Source: an uncultured bacterium
Lineage (GTDB): Bacteria; Desulfobacterota; Binatia; HRBIN30; CADEER01
Reading direction: 5' to 3'
NCBI GenBank assembly: GCA_902826395.1
Contig: CADEER010000003.1
Coordinates: forward strand, 1 to 64,000
Length of the DNA: 64,000 bases
The notes under the pieces are model-generated. The model ran no database searches and was not told the DNA's origin. It saw only the letters and a program-made list of their open reading frames with translations. This document shows, piece after piece, positions 25,885 to 34,744 of the stretch (its first letter is position 1; the number at the start of each line of letters is the position of its first letter). Made by a program: the position numbers and the translations under genes.

Positions 25885-26724
25885 ATGATCAAATCGATCC
25901 TGGTCGGGCTCGACGGCTCGGAGCATGCGCGCACCGCCGGGGCGTACGCGCTGTGGTTGGCCGAAAAGCTCGGTGCGCGCTTGACGGCGATGCACGTCGT
26001 CGACCTGGCGACGATCGAGGGCACCTTCTTCCACGACATCTCGGGATCGCTGGGCTTCGAGCCCTACCTCGACTTGTCGTCGAAGATCCGCGGCGCTCTG
26101 GTGGAGCGAGGCGAGTTGATCCTCGAGGCGTTCGTCAAGGAGGCCGGCGCGGCCGGATCGACGATCGAGGTCGTGAACTCGGTCGGGATCGTCGCCAATG
26201 AAATCGCCGAGCATGCTCGAATCGCCGATCTCGTCATCATCGGGCACCGCGGCGCCAACGAGAAGTACTCGACGGGGTTGCTGGGCGGCAACGCCGAGAG
26301 CATCACGCGCAAGAGTCCGAAGCCCGTGTTCGTGACGCCGCTCGAGTTCCAACCGTGTACCAAGCCGCTGCTTGCCTACGACGGCAGCACCAAAGCGGCC
26401 GCGGTCATGCACCAGGCGGCGGAATTGTGCGTCCAGCTCGGCACCGGCCTGACGGTGCTCACAGTCAACCCGGACGAAGCGCGAGGACGCGGGGTGCTCG
26501 AGGAAGCGCGGAAGTACCTCGCTCCCTACAATCTAGAGGTGTCGTTCGAGCTACAGCAGACCGGCAATGCGCCGGAGCGAATCGCCAACTTCATCCGCGA
26601 GCGCGAGCACGACCTGTTGTTCATCGGCGCCTACGGCCACAGCCGCATCATCGAGATGGTGATCGGCAGCACGACGGAGTACGTCCTGCGCAACGCCGAA
26701 TGCCCCGTCTATTTGCATCGGTGA
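25885..26724 (+). CDS. Tandem universal stress protein (UspA family)
   Basis: 279 residues, two Usp domains in one chain. Domain 1: MIKSILVGLDGSEHARTA and the nucleotide-loop-like GHRGANEKYSTGLLGGNAE; domain 2: LLAYDGSTKAA and GAYGHSRIIEMVIGSTTEYV, the classic Gx2Gx9GST ATP-binding signature, which is intact only in the second domain. ATG 25885 follows GGAGGG. Cytoplasmic stress-linked protein, probably a pseudo-dimer with one ATP site. It has no co-directional partner; a heptamer repeat follows its stop. Confidence 0.93.
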   Translation: MIKSILVGLDGSEHARTAGAYALWLAEKLGARLTAMHVVDLATIEGTFFHDISGSLGFEPYLDLSSKIRGALVERGELILEAFVKEAGAAGSTIEVVNSVGIVANEIAEHARIADLVIIGHRGANEKYSTGLLGGNAESITRKSPKPVFVTPLEFQPCTKPLLAYDGSTKAAAVMHQAAELCVQLGTGLTVLTVNPDEARGRGVLEEARKYLAPYNLEVSFELQQTGNAPERIANFIREREHDLLFIGAYGHSRIIEMVIGSTTEYVLRNAECPVYLHR

Positions 26725-26726
26725 CT

Positions 26727-26761
26727 CAGGGTTCAGGGGCCAGGGGTCGGGGTCCAGGGCG
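26727..26761. repeat. Five tandem heptamers (CAGGGGT-like)
   Basis: Units CAGGGTT, CAGGGGC, CAGGGGT, CGGGGTC and CAGGGCG start two bases after the Usp stop. A CCCCTCG unit at 26787-26793 lies at the end of the ligase gene on the other side, so the intergenic 55 bp can pair as an imperfect hairpin between convergent genes. Confidence 0.8.
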
Positions 26762-26779
26762 AGCAGAGCCGCGCGGTTC

Positions 26780-28402
26780 TTAGTTGCCCCTCGCCCCCGA
26801 AAATCTTTTCTGCAGCTCGAACTTGAGAACCTTGCCCGTCGCGTTGCGCGGCAGCGCATCGACGATCTCCAGTTGCTCGGGGATCATCTGGCGCATGACC
26901 TGCAATTCGTCCATGTAGGTGCGCGCGCGTTCGAGGGTGAGGGGCGTCGCGCCGGTTCGCAGTACGACAACGGCGCAGGCGCGTTCGCCGGTGCTCTCGT
27001 CTGGCAAACCGATCACGGCCACGTCGGCGATGTCCGGATGCTCGCCGAGGATGTCCTCGATCGCCTTGGCGCTGAGGTTTTCACCCTTGCGGATGATGAT
27101 GTCCTTGACGCGTCCGGTGACGCGCACGTGGCCGTCCTCGTCCATCACTCCGAGGTCGCCGGTGCGCAGGAATCCGTCGTCGGTGAAAGCGGCGCGGTTG
27201 AGCTCGGCGTCGAGATATCCGACGCACAATTGCGGGCCAAAGGCCTGGATCTCGCCTTCGGAGCCAGCCGGAACCTCGGCGCCGCTGCCGTCGACGATGC
27301 GCACCGTGCAGCCGGGGCTCGGCCGGCCGTCGGTGTACATCCGCTTCTCTTCCGGATCGTCGCGCCTGCCGGTGGTCAGCATCGGACACTCGGTGAGACC
27401 GTAGGCGCGGTAGCTGAGGGCGCCCAGGCGCTCGCTGACTTGTCGCACGAGCTGAGGCGGAATACCGGCGGCACCGGTGCCGGCGTTGCGCAGGGTTTTG
27501 ACGCGTTCGGCCGAGAAGCTCGGCGCCGCCATCAGTCCCTGCAGGATGACGGGCGGCCCGCCGGCCGACGTCACGCCCTCGGCGGCGATGAGATCGAGAG
27601 CGCGGTCGGGTTCCCAGACGTCCAGGTAGACACCGCGCGATCCGGCGAGCAGCGGCACGCCGATGAATGCGGACAGACCGCCGATGTGGGTGAGAGGGAA
27701 TTGCAACAGGCCAACATCTTCGCGGCCGATGTCCATCACCGTCACGCCCGCTTGGGTGTAGGCGCCGATGGTGGCGGTCGTGTGCATCACGCCCTTCGGA
27801 TCGGCGGTGGTTCCCGAGGTGTAGAAAAGCATGGCGACGTCGTGTGGCGAGCGGAGATGGCGCGGCGGCACCGCGGTGCTGCGCATCAACTCTTCGAAGC
27901 TCAGCATCCCCTCGCCCGGCTCGTCGCGAACCACGACGACGTGCTCGAGATGTTCGCTTTCGCTGCGCACCGAGCGGGCGAGGCCGCGATAGTCGAAGCC
28001 GCGGAACGACCCGGGTACGACGAGCATGCGCGAGCGCGCCTGCCGGGCGATGAAGGAGACTTCGCGTTCGCGGTAGATCGGAATGATCGGATTGCTGACC
28101 GCGCCGACCCAATCCAGGGCGACCGCCAGCGCGGCCGCTTCCCACCAGTTCGGCAGCTCCCACGAGACGACGTCGCCCGGCTCGATACCTGTGGCGACGA
28201 GGCCGGCGGCAACCGCTTCGGCTCGCGAGACGAACTCGCCGACCGTCAGTCGCGTCGAGCCGTCGATGAGGAATTCACGGTGCGGATCGCTCTCGCGTCG
28301 CCGCTGCGCGAGCTCGGCGATGCCGGGCGACGGCCACTCGCCGGCGGCCTCGTGGTGTCGGATCCGCTCTGGGCGCAGGTTGGAAGCGAAGCTTGGCGCC
28401 AT
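26780..28402 (-). CDS. AMP-dependent acyl-CoA synthetase
   Basis: About 540 residues, ANL superfamily. Motifs seen in order: FYTSGTTADPKGVM (P-loop), YRAYGLTECP (A5), GFLRTGDLG (A7), VTGRVKDIIIRKGENLSAKAIED (A8) and PRNATGKVLKFEL (A10, with the catalytic Lys). It activates a carboxylic acid as acyl-AMP then acyl-CoA; relatives close in style include cyclohexanecarboxylate and fatty-acid CoA ligases. The ATG at 28402 is chosen; a TTG at 28426 overlapping the previous stop would add eight residues. The C-terminal GARGN comes from a short repeat. It is third in the ferredoxin-SufT-ligase operon. Confidence 0.92.
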   Translation of the reverse strand: MAPSFASNLRPERIRHHEAAGEWPSPGIAELAQRRRESDPHREFLIDGSTRLTVGEFVSRAEAVAAGLVATGIEPGDVVSWELPNWWEAAALAVALDWVGAVSNPIIPIYREREVSFIARQARSRMLVVPGSFRGFDYRGLARSVRSESEHLEHVVVVRDEPGEGMLSFEELMRSTAVPPRHLRSPHDVAMLFYTSGTTADPKGVMHTTATIGAYTQAGVTVMDIGREDVGLLQFPLTHIGGLSAFIGVPLLAGSRGVYLDVWEPDRALDLIAAEGVTSAGGPPVILQGLMAAPSFSAERVKTLRNAGTGAAGIPPQLVRQVSERLGALSYRAYGLTECPMLTTGRRDDPEEKRMYTDGRPSPGCTVRIVDGSGAEVPAGSEGEIQAFGPQLCVGYLDAELNRAAFTDDGFLRTGDLGVMDEDGHVRVTGRVKDIIIRKGENLSAKAIEDILGEHPDIADVAVIGLPDESTGERACAVVVLRTGATPLTLERARTYMDELQVMRQMIPEQLEIVDALPRNATGKVLKFELQKRFSGARGN

Positions 28403-28422
28403 CGCGATTCCGGCCGCGCGCT

Positions 28423-28971
28423 TCAATCCATGCCGAGCTTGGCGCGTCCTTCTGGTGAGATCATCTGCGGACTCCAGGGCGGATCCCAGACGACATCGAC
28501 GTTTGCCTCGGCGACGCCGGGCAGAGTTTCGATGCGGTGTTTGGCGTCCATCGAGATCGGCCCGCCCATGCCGCAGCCCGGCGCGGTCAGCGTCATCTTC
28601 ACGTCGACGCGGCTCTGGCCGCCGCCGACGTCTTCGATCCGCATGTCGTAGACGAGGCCGAGGTCGACGATATTGACCGGGATCTCGGGGTCGTACACGC
28701 CCTTGAGCTGGTCCCAGATCGACTCCTCGGTGACCGGTCCGGTGCTCCCGGCCCCGGCGGTCTCGGCGGTCGCTACTTGCTTGCCGATGGCGTCGGCGTC
28801 GGCACCGGCGACGCGGAACAAGCCGCCGAGGGATGGTACCTGCAGCGTGTAGCTGCCGCCGAGTGATTGGGTGACGAAGGCGCCGGTGCCGGATGGAATC
28901 ACGACGGTGTTGCCTTGCGGAATCTGCACGGCATTACAGTCGCGCGCGAAGCGGACCTCCTCGTAGCTCAT
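28423..28971 (-). CDS. sufT: SufT-type Fe-S cluster assembly protein (DUF59)
   Basis: 182 residues. The C-terminal MIP18/DUF59 domain is clear: IWDQLKGVYDPEIPVNIVDLGLVYDMRIED then VKMTLTAPGCGMGG with its single conserved Cys, and the IETLPGVAEANVDVVWDPPWSPQMIS ending of the SufT group. The N-terminal half (CNAVQIPQGNTVVIPSGTGAFVTQSLGGSYTLQVP) is also typical of that group. It helps maturation of Fe-S proteins in the cytoplasm. It lies 3 bp after a ferredoxin gene and runs into the ligase gene. No suf or isc genes are adjacent, although an A-type carrier lies at 43587. Confidence 0.9.
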   Translation of the reverse strand: MSYEEVRFARDCNAVQIPQGNTVVIPSGTGAFVTQSLGGSYTLQVPSLGGLFRVAGADADAIGKQVATAETAGAGSTGPVTEESIWDQLKGVYDPEIPVNIVDLGLVYDMRIEDVGGGQSRVDVKMTLTAPGCGMGGPISMDAKHRIETLPGVAEANVDVVWDPPWSPQMISPEGRAKLGMD

Positions 28972-28974
28972 CGC

Positions 28975-29328
28975 TCAGCCGTCCCATCCCCACTTCTGTT
29001 TGTTGGCCTCGATCTGCTCGGCGGTGGGCTTCTCCGTCTCCTCGTTTGGCGAAACCTCGAACTGGTCGCTGGCGTCGACGATCTTGTAGTTGAGCGCGAT
29101 GTCTTCCTTGAAGATCTCCGGCACCGCTTCTTCCTCGAAAATCGCCTGCCACGGGCACTCGGGCTCGCAAGCGCCGCAGTCGATGCACTCGTCCGGATGG
29201 ATGTAGAGCTGGTTCGGAAACGCTTCGCGATCGTCGCCGGTGTTCCTGTAGATGCAATCCACAGGGCAGACGGCGACGCAGGCGGTATCGATGCAGTCCC
29301 GGCACAGGCGGGTGATGATATATGTCAT
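28975..29328 (-). CDS. 7Fe/8Fe-type ferredoxin
   Basis: 117 residues. The first motif, [19 protein letters not shown], has the spacing of a [3Fe-4S] or modified cluster site as in FdxA-like proteins; the second, [18 protein letters not shown], is a standard [4Fe-4S] CxxCxxCxxxCP site. An acidic C-terminal tail ([15 protein letters not shown] ... [21 protein letters not shown]) is long for the family. It carries low-potential electrons in the cytoplasm and could serve the P450s or an enzyme acting on the CoA ester formed by the third gene. It opens the operon; nothing distinctive was seen in the 257 bp upstream. Confidence 0.93.
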   Translation of the reverse strand: MTYIITRLCRDCIDTACVAVCPVDCIYRNTGDDREAFPNQLYIHPDECIDCGACEPECPWQAIFEEEAVPEIFKEDIALNYKIVDASDQFEVSPNEETEKPTAEQIEANKQKWGWDG

Positions 29329-29585
29329 CGCAAAGTCTCCTCGTTGGTTCGGTGCCGCGGCGGGAACGCTCGCGTGGAATCAGCCCGATCAAGATTCAAA
29401 ATGACCTGATGAAAGTCAACGGACCTAGCCCGCACTGCGTGTCGGTAGCGCACCAGAGCGGCGAATGCCTTGTGGGACTTGATCACGAGATGGGTGTCGC
29501 GATCGGCGTTGACGTGTAGATGACGGGTGCCTATAGCCCTCGCGACCAAGGTACACACGCTGCTCGGATTCGGTGCCGGCGCTCG

Positions 29586-30512
29586 TCAGCGCAAGCGCGG
29601 CGCCCGCAGCGTGCCGGCGACGTTGATCGACGACTCCGAGCCGCCCCGCTTGGCCGGTGCCTGGGCGCGGAGCAAGGTGATGAGCCCCTTCACCTCGTCG
29701 CGTGCATCGGCGGCTGCGTCGATCTGTAACTTCAGGTCGAGCACGCTGTTTTCGAGCGGTTGGCGCAGGCTGATCTGTCCGTTACCCGTGATCGTGACGT
29801 CCGGCCCGCTCGAAGCGATCTCTTCGATTTCAATGCGACCGTTCTGCACCGCGAAGAGGACCTTCGTTTCCTCGAAGGACAGATCCAGCAGCTTCAGGCC
29901 GCCATAGACGAGGCCTTCCGACCCGGCGCGATCCAGGTAGATCTCGCCGTTGGCACGGCCGGCCGACAGGTCGTCGCCGCGGCCCTCTACTTCGACGAAG
30001 CCCGACAGCAGACCGAAGATCTGTCCCTCGGCGAAGAACTCACCCAGCAGCGGATACCGGGCCAGCTGCACGTCTTCCACTTGCAGGATCGTGCGCTGGA
30101 CATCCTCACCACCGACCCATCGCGCCTTGACGCCGCCACCGTACAAGTCGCCCCGGAAATCGGCTTTCGAGAGATTGCCGCTCATCAGGCCGCCCAGACC
30201 GGGCCATAGGTAGCCGCGCGGGATCTCGACGATCGGCAAGCGACTCCAGTCGGCGCGGCGCACCGTGACGCCGCGCAGGTCGAGCCCTCGCCACGGCGAC
30301 AATCGGGCGTCGTGAATGTCGACCTGCGCGATCTCCGGATCGATGTTGTTGAGGATGCGGGTGACGAGAACGCGATACGGGAAGTTGATGACGAGGAAGA
30401 TCAGGAAGAGGACGATTGTGTAGAGTGCGTAGAGGCCGACGCGGCGCGTCGGAAAATCCTCGAACAGGTTGCCGGCGCTCAGCGACGGCAACCGGATGGA
30501 TGGCATCTGCAT
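29586..30512 (-). CDS. gspN: Type II secretion system protein GspN
   Basis: 308 residues with one N-terminal membrane helix (LYALYTIVLFLIFLVINFPY) and a long periplasmic beta-rich part. The pattern (GDLYGGGVKARWVGG, 'FGLLSGFVEVEGRGDDLSAGRANGEIYLDRAG', then GNGQISLRQPLENSVLDLKLQI) matches deltaproteobacterial GspN, which is related to AsmA-like repeat proteins. It is the last gene of the minus-strand gsp operon, 4 bp after gspM. Confidence 0.83.
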   Translation of the reverse strand: MQMPSIRLPSLSAGNLFEDFPTRRVGLYALYTIVLFLIFLVINFPYRVLVTRILNNIDPEIAQVDIHDARLSPWRGLDLRGVTVRRADWSRLPIVEIPRGYLWPGLGGLMSGNLSKADFRGDLYGGGVKARWVGGEDVQRTILQVEDVQLARYPLLGEFFAEGQIFGLLSGFVEVEGRGDDLSAGRANGEIYLDRAGSEGLVYGGLKLLDLSFEETKVLFAVQNGRIEIEEIASSGPDVTITGNGQISLRQPLENSVLDLKLQIDAAADARDEVKGLITLLRAQAPAKRGGSESSINVAGTLRAPRLR

Positions 30513-30516
30513 GGCG

Positions 30517-31101
30517 TCAACCCGCTGCTGCCGGCTCGGTGGACTTCAACATCGACACGGTGGCGGTGACGTCGAACTGCTGCGGATCGCGGCGGCGCTT
30601 CTTGACCTGCAAGCGCGTCACACGCAGCGGTTCCTTGCTCTTCTCGATGCGCACCATCATGTCGACAAGCTGGTCGAGAGCGATGCCTTCCAACTTCAGC
30701 TCGACGGCTTCCTCGCGATAGAAGTCGTTGATCGGCTTTGTTTTCGGGCTCATCGAGCGAATCTTGTCGCGACCGCCGAGGACGCTGCTGACCGTCGCTT
30801 CGATGTGTGGGAACAGCGAAAAACTGGCGTCGATATTCTTGGAATCGATGATGCTCCGGCTTACCTCGAGTCGATTCAGCAAATCCATGTACTGGATGCG
30901 CATGTCCTTGATGTCGACGAGATCCTGCTGGCGGGCGAGGATCCGGCGCTCGGCCTGGGCGCGCTGTTCGGCGAGTGGCTCCCACACCAGCGTGTAGAAG
31001 CCGAGGATCACCCCGACGGCCAGAGCGGAGCCCGTCAGCGTGCGCTCGCGAGCCGAGAGGCGCTGATAGGCGTCCAGGATTCTTTTCCAGTCGAAATTCA
31101 T
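30517..31101 (-). CDS. gspM: Type II secretion system protein GspM
   Basis: 194 residues: short cytoplasmic N-terminus (NFDWKRILDAYQRLSARERTL), one membrane helix (LTGSALAVGVILGFYTLVWEPL), a helical region and a small ferredoxin-like domain (AVELKLEGIALDQLVDMMVRIEKSKEPLRVTRLQVKKR), the usual GspM/PilO layout. Its ATG overlaps the gspL stop by four bases. It should pair with GspL in the inner-membrane platform. Confidence 0.86.
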   Translation of the reverse strand: MNFDWKRILDAYQRLSARERTLTGSALAVGVILGFYTLVWEPLAEQRAQAERRILARQQDLVDIKDMRIQYMDLLNRLEVSRSIIDSKNIDASFSLFPHIEATVSSVLGGRDKIRSMSPKTKPINDFYREEAVELKLEGIALDQLVDMMVRIEKSKEPLRVTRLQVKKRRRDPQQFDVTATVSMLKSTEPAAAG

Positions 31102-32588
31102 CGCGTCGTCGGCGGCCGGAAATTCTTGTTCAACACCATCTCCATCCGAAAATTGACGCCGCCGTTGCGATCGGCGGTGGCGTCTTTGACCTCGACGCTG
31201 GAGAAGAAGCCGGTTTCGGTGAACTTCTGCTTCAGCGAGTCGACCGACTCGAAGGTGTCGGCGTTGGCGGTGAGCCGCACCGCGTCGGTGTCCATCAGAT
31301 ACTCGTCGCTGTCGATGCGCACCTCGCTCGGCACGGCGGCGGAGATCGAACGCAGCAGGTCGACGCTGGTCGAGTTGGCGACCGGCACCACGTCGTCGAG
31401 CATGTCGACGTCCTGGCGCAGCAGATCGATCTCGCCCTGAAGGGCGTCGAGCGGCCTGCCGTTGCTGCCCGTATCCGGCAAGGTTGCGGAAAAGACCTGC
31501 TCGATCTGCTCTTCGATTGCGGCGAGCCGGACCTGCGACTCCTTGTAGCGGGCGTACATCTCGCCAACCGTGAGAGCGACGACCACCAGGGCGAGAATCG
31601 CGGCGGTGCGCAGGCCGGCGCGCAGCTCCTGCTCGCTGCGGTGGAAGACGAACTCGCCGCGCCGGAAGTTGACTCCGACGGTATCGGACGGGGTGATTTC
31701 GCGCAGCGCCAGACCGAGGCTCGAGCCGAAGGATGTCGCCTGGGCTTGCTTGGCAGTGTCGAGATTGTCGAGCGGACCGAGGCGGCGGACGTCGACGCCC
31801 AGCGCTTCCGCGAGCTCACCGGCGACGGCGGCGACCCACTCCGCATCACCGGCGACGTAGCACGGCATGCCGTCGTCGATCGCGGCGCCGTCGTTGAGCG
31901 CGAGGAGAGTCCAGCGCGCGTTGGTGGCCAGGTGGTGGGCGGCGCCGCTGCCCGGTCCGCTGCCGTTGCCGTTGGTCGGGGGGCCGAACGCCTCGGTGGC
32001 GGTCAGCGAGCGAACCCCGACGAGACTCCCTTCGCGATACAGGGCGATGGTCACGGCGTGCTGCGAACCGTCGATGAAGGCGAAGGTCGACGGCCGGTCG
32101 GCGAGCAGATTGAGGGTGTTGAGCGCGGCCAGCGGGCCCGCGTCGACGATCTTGGGATCGACCCCGGCGTCCTTCAGAAGCTCGAGGTGGCGCTCCACCT
32201 CGGCCTTTGGGGCGAGAGCGGCGAGCACCGTCGTTCCGTTCTGCGTGCGCGACAGGACCTGGTAGTCGACGACGACGTCGTCGAGCCCGAAGGGCACATT
32301 GCTCTCCAACTCGAAGGGTACCGTCTGCGCGACCTTGCGGGTGTCGCGAAACGGCAGGTGCATCGTGCGCCAGCTCACCGAGTCGGCGGGCAGGGCGGTG
32401 AGGATGGTGTCGGCGTCGGCCGCGTGCTCGCCGACGAAGTCGCGCAGCTTCTCGACCAGATTCTCCGGACTTCCGTTGAGCGGCGTGCGGTGGAAGGCCT
32501 CGACCTTGAAGTCGCGGAAGCCGGCCTCGACGACCGTCGCCTTCAGATCGGCCTTGCCGATGTCGAGCGAAACGATCCTACGCGGCAT
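31098..32588 (-). CDS. gspL: Type II secretion system protein GspL (PilM-PilN-like fusion)
   Basis: 496 residues. The cytoplasmic half looks like PilM (SLDIGKADLKATVVE, RTMHLPFRDTRKVAQTVPFELESNVPF, and a Gly-Ser-rich insert near residue 210); a membrane helix (TAAILALVVVALTVGEMYARY) is followed by a PilN-like helical and beta periplasmic part (IEEQIEQVFSATLPD ... SEVRIDSDEYLMDTDAVRLTANADT). It links the ATPase GspE to the platform. A 105-bp gap with a 9-bp-stem GC hairpin (32617-32637) separates it from gspK, unlike the tight spacing elsewhere. Confidence 0.88.
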   Translation of the reverse strand: MPRRIVSLDIGKADLKATVVEAGFRDFKVEAFHRTPLNGSPENLVEKLRDFVGEHAADADTILTALPADSVSWRTMHLPFRDTRKVAQTVPFELESNVPFGLDDVVVDYQVLSRTQNGTTVLAALAPKAEVERHLELLKDAGVDPKIVDAGPLAALNTLNLLADRPSTFAFIDGSQHAVTIALYREGSLVGVRSLTATEAFGPPTNGNGSGPGSGAAHHLATNARWTLLALNDGAAIDDGMPCYVAGDAEWVAAVAGELAEALGVDVRRLGPLDNLDTAKQAQATSFGSSLGLALREITPSDTVGVNFRRGEFVFHRSEQELRAGLRTAAILALVVVALTVGEMYARYKESQVRLAAIEEQIEQVFSATLPDTGSNGRPLDALQGEIDLLRQDVDMLDDVVPVANSTSVDLLRSISAAVPSEVRIDSDEYLMDTDAVRLTANADTFESVDSLKQKFTETGFFSSVEVKDATADRNGGVNFRMEMVLNKNFRPPTTR

Positions 32589-32616
32589 GCGCGCCTCTCT
32601 GCCGGAAGAGCGCCGG

Positions 32617-32637
32617 CGCCGCCGCGACGCGGCGGCG
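32617..32637. other. GC hairpin between gspK and gspL
   Basis: A 9-bp perfect stem CGCCGCCGC / GCGGCGGCG with a 3-base loop sits in the 105-bp gap. No T-run follows, so it may temper transcription or stabilise mRNA ends rather than terminate. Inference from structure only. Confidence 0.45.
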
Positions 32638-32693
32638 GGCGGGATCCGGGTGGGCGAGGGGTGTCGGCATGGGTTCGAGCATGGTGGTTTCCG

Positions 32694-33899
32694 TCAATTG
32701 AACAGCTCCTGGAGCGCAGACGGATCGAATTCGCCATAATACTCGGAAAGCGCCGAGAAGCGATTCCTCTCTCGAAAAAGGCGCGCGCCCCCCTCCTTCT
32801 GCCAGTCCAGAGGCTTCGTAGTCCAGAGCTCGCAACGGTCGGCGTTCTCCTCCACGCATTCGCGGAAGATCAGCACGCTCAGCGTCTTGCCGACCCCACC
32901 CTGGTTGGGGTTGTCCGGGTTCGGGTTGGTGATGGCGCTGGCTTCGAGACGGTAGAGGCTGCTGCGCGTGGTGAAGGCAGTGGTGATCACTTGTGCGTTC
33001 TCGAGGCTGCCGAGAAGACTGCGTACGTCGGCGTCGCGAATTGGATTCTCGGGATCGAGCTGGCGCTCGAGGATGTCCTGGACCTCGACGGTCATTCCGC
33101 AGCCGCTTTCGGGGTCGGGATTGATCACGGCTGCCAGCACTTCGGGTTCGGCGATGTTGATGTTGATGCCGCTCAGTCGCCGCGACGGCTGCGCGGTGAT
33201 GTACCTGCGCAAATACGGCAGGTGCTCGGTCGGGATGTTGAAAGTGGCGGCGAAGTCCTCGAGCGATTGGAAGGAGGGCACCGAGGGGCGCTGGGTGCCG
33301 TCTTCGAGAGTCGGCGGCTCGCGCTGCCAGTACTCGCGCAAGTCGTCGACGATCTCGACTTTGAGCCCTTCGCGGCGCTGGAAGATGCAGCGCAATGCGT
33401 CGCGCAGCACGCCCTGCTTGGTGACGACGGTAGGATCGAGCGGCGCGCCGGCGCGATCGCGCGTGTTGTTGATGTTGATCTTGCCGCTCTCGTCCTTGAC
33501 GTCGCAGCGGATCACCGCGCCGTTGGGCAGTGATACCTGCTGGCAGAACTGCAGCATTGTGATGTACCACTCCTCGCTGCGGGTATCGACGCTCGGATCT
33601 TCGTCGAGAGATAGGAATCCTTCGGCGAGGTTCACCCCGGAGCGTACGATAAGCTCGGCTTGGAGCGAGTAGAGCGAATTGCGGACGCGAAACTGGTCGA
33701 GAGTCACCGAATAGGCGAACTCGGTGACGATGATGGTCAGCATGGCGACGACCGTCACGACGATGATCAGCGCCAGGCCGCGCTGATTGCCGACCGCACC
33801 GCCCCGGCGCGTGCGCGAGGCCTGCCGGTCGTTCGACCCTTCGAGTGATGCTTGCGGAGGGCGAGTGCGAACGAGTTCTTTCCCGAAAGACCTCGTCAT
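32694..33899 (-). CDS. gspK: Type II secretion minor pseudopilin GspK
   Basis: 401 residues, large for a pseudopilin, as GspK is. The type III signal-like region RGLALIIVVTVVAMLTIIVTEFAY follows a basic leader and has no Glu at position 5, a known trait of GspK. The periplasmic part contains SAM-like helices (IDDLREYW..., GININIAEPEVLAAVI) typical of the family and several Cys. The gene overlaps gspJ by four bases. It should cap the pseudopilus tip with GspI and GspJ. Confidence 0.92.
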   Translation of the reverse strand: MTRSFGKELVRTRPPQASLEGSNDRQASRTRRGGAVGNQRGLALIIVVTVVAMLTIIVTEFAYSVTLDQFRVRNSLYSLQAELIVRSGVNLAEGFLSLDEDPSVDTRSEEWYITMLQFCQQVSLPNGAVIRCDVKDESGKININNTRDRAGAPLDPTVVTKQGVLRDALRCIFQRREGLKVEIVDDLREYWQREPPTLEDGTQRPSVPSFQSLEDFAATFNIPTEHLPYLRRYITAQPSRRLSGININIAEPEVLAAVINPDPESGCGMTVEVQDILERQLDPENPIRDADVRSLLGSLENAQVITTAFTTRSSLYRLEASAITNPNPDNPNQGGVGKTLSVLIFRECVEENADRCELWTTKPLDWQKEGGARLFRERNRFSALSEYYGEFDPSALQELFN

Positions 33900-34744
33900 T
33901 CGTCCCCCTCGTCGTCGCCATCGTCCCCGTCGTCGCCGCCATCCCCGCCGTCGTCTACGTCGTCGAGGTTTTCCTGCTCGCCGGGAGTCGGGTTTGCGCG
34001 AGCCAAAGGCAGGTCGACCACGGTGTGGAAGTCGTGTTCGGCACCTTTCTCGTCGAGCAGGATGAGCGCGATCTCGACGGCGTCGGGGATGCGGTTCTCG
34101 AACTCGCTGTCCGGCTCGAACGAATCCCAGTACTCGCGCCAGTCACCAAGCGCGTCGTCGTAGAAGCGGAAGCGCATGGCGACGACGCGGGCACAAGCGC
34201 CGGCGATACCGGATTCTTCGGCGCCGGGCGGGCATTCGAGAAGGGGCAGGTAGAGCTCGGGCGGGGCCTCGACGTCGTTCGACTCGTCGAGATCGAAGCG
34301 GGTGTCGTCCTCGGCGTAGGTCACACCGTCGACTTCGTCGAGCATGCGCTTGAAATCCGTCTCGCCACGGATCAGGGGCCGATACCCGCGCGGATCGGGG
34401 TCCCCGAGACCGTAGACCAGCAGCACCTGGCCGGGGCGGACGCGCCCCTCTCCGTAACCACCGCGGTTCATGGAGACGAACTCCACCGTGGGCGGTTCGG
34501 AGGTTCCCTTGAAGTAGATGCGGTCGCCCGAGAGCGGCAGAAGCGCGCCCTCGAGATCGTCGGCGATCTTGAGCAGCGTCTCGCGCCCCATGGCGTAGAG
34601 CTCGGCGCGCTCTTCCGCCACCGTTCGAGCGTAGATGGCGCGCGACAGCACTCCGTACACGGTGAGCGCGATGAAGCCGAAGATGAAGACGGCCAGCAGC
34701 AGCTCCATCAGGGTGAAGCCGCGGGTGCCGCGGCGCGCCCTCAT
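33896..34744 (-). CDS. gspJ: Type II secretion minor pseudopilin GspJ with acidic tail
   Basis: 282 residues. Prepilin site RGFTLMELLLAVFIFGF; a beta-rich domain follows. The C-terminus is an uncommon run of Asp/Gly (DDVDDGGDGGDDGDDGDDEGDE) about 22 residues long, encoded by a simple-sequence stretch at 33897-33965. It might bind calcium or be disordered. Overlaps both gspI (4 bp) and gspK (4 bp). Confidence 0.92.
   Translation of the reverse strand: MRARRGTRGFTLMELLLAVFIFGFIALTVYGVLSRAIYARTVAEERAELYAMGRETLLKIADDLEGALLPLSGDRIYFKGTSEPPTVEFVSMNRGGYGEGRVRPGQVLLVYGLGDPDPRGYRPLIRGETDFKRMLDEVDGVTYAEDDTRFDLDESNDVEAPPELYLPLLECPPGAEESGIAGACARVVAMRFRFYDDALGDWREYWDSFEPDSEFENRIPDAVEIALILLDEKGAEHDFHTVVDLPLARANPTPGEQENLDDVDDGGDGGDDGDDGDDEGDE

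Noticed and set aside
30975-33533. Very long open frame on the plus strand opposite gspK and gspL
   Set aside because: It mirrors well-supported gsp genes and its translation lacks recognisable motifs.
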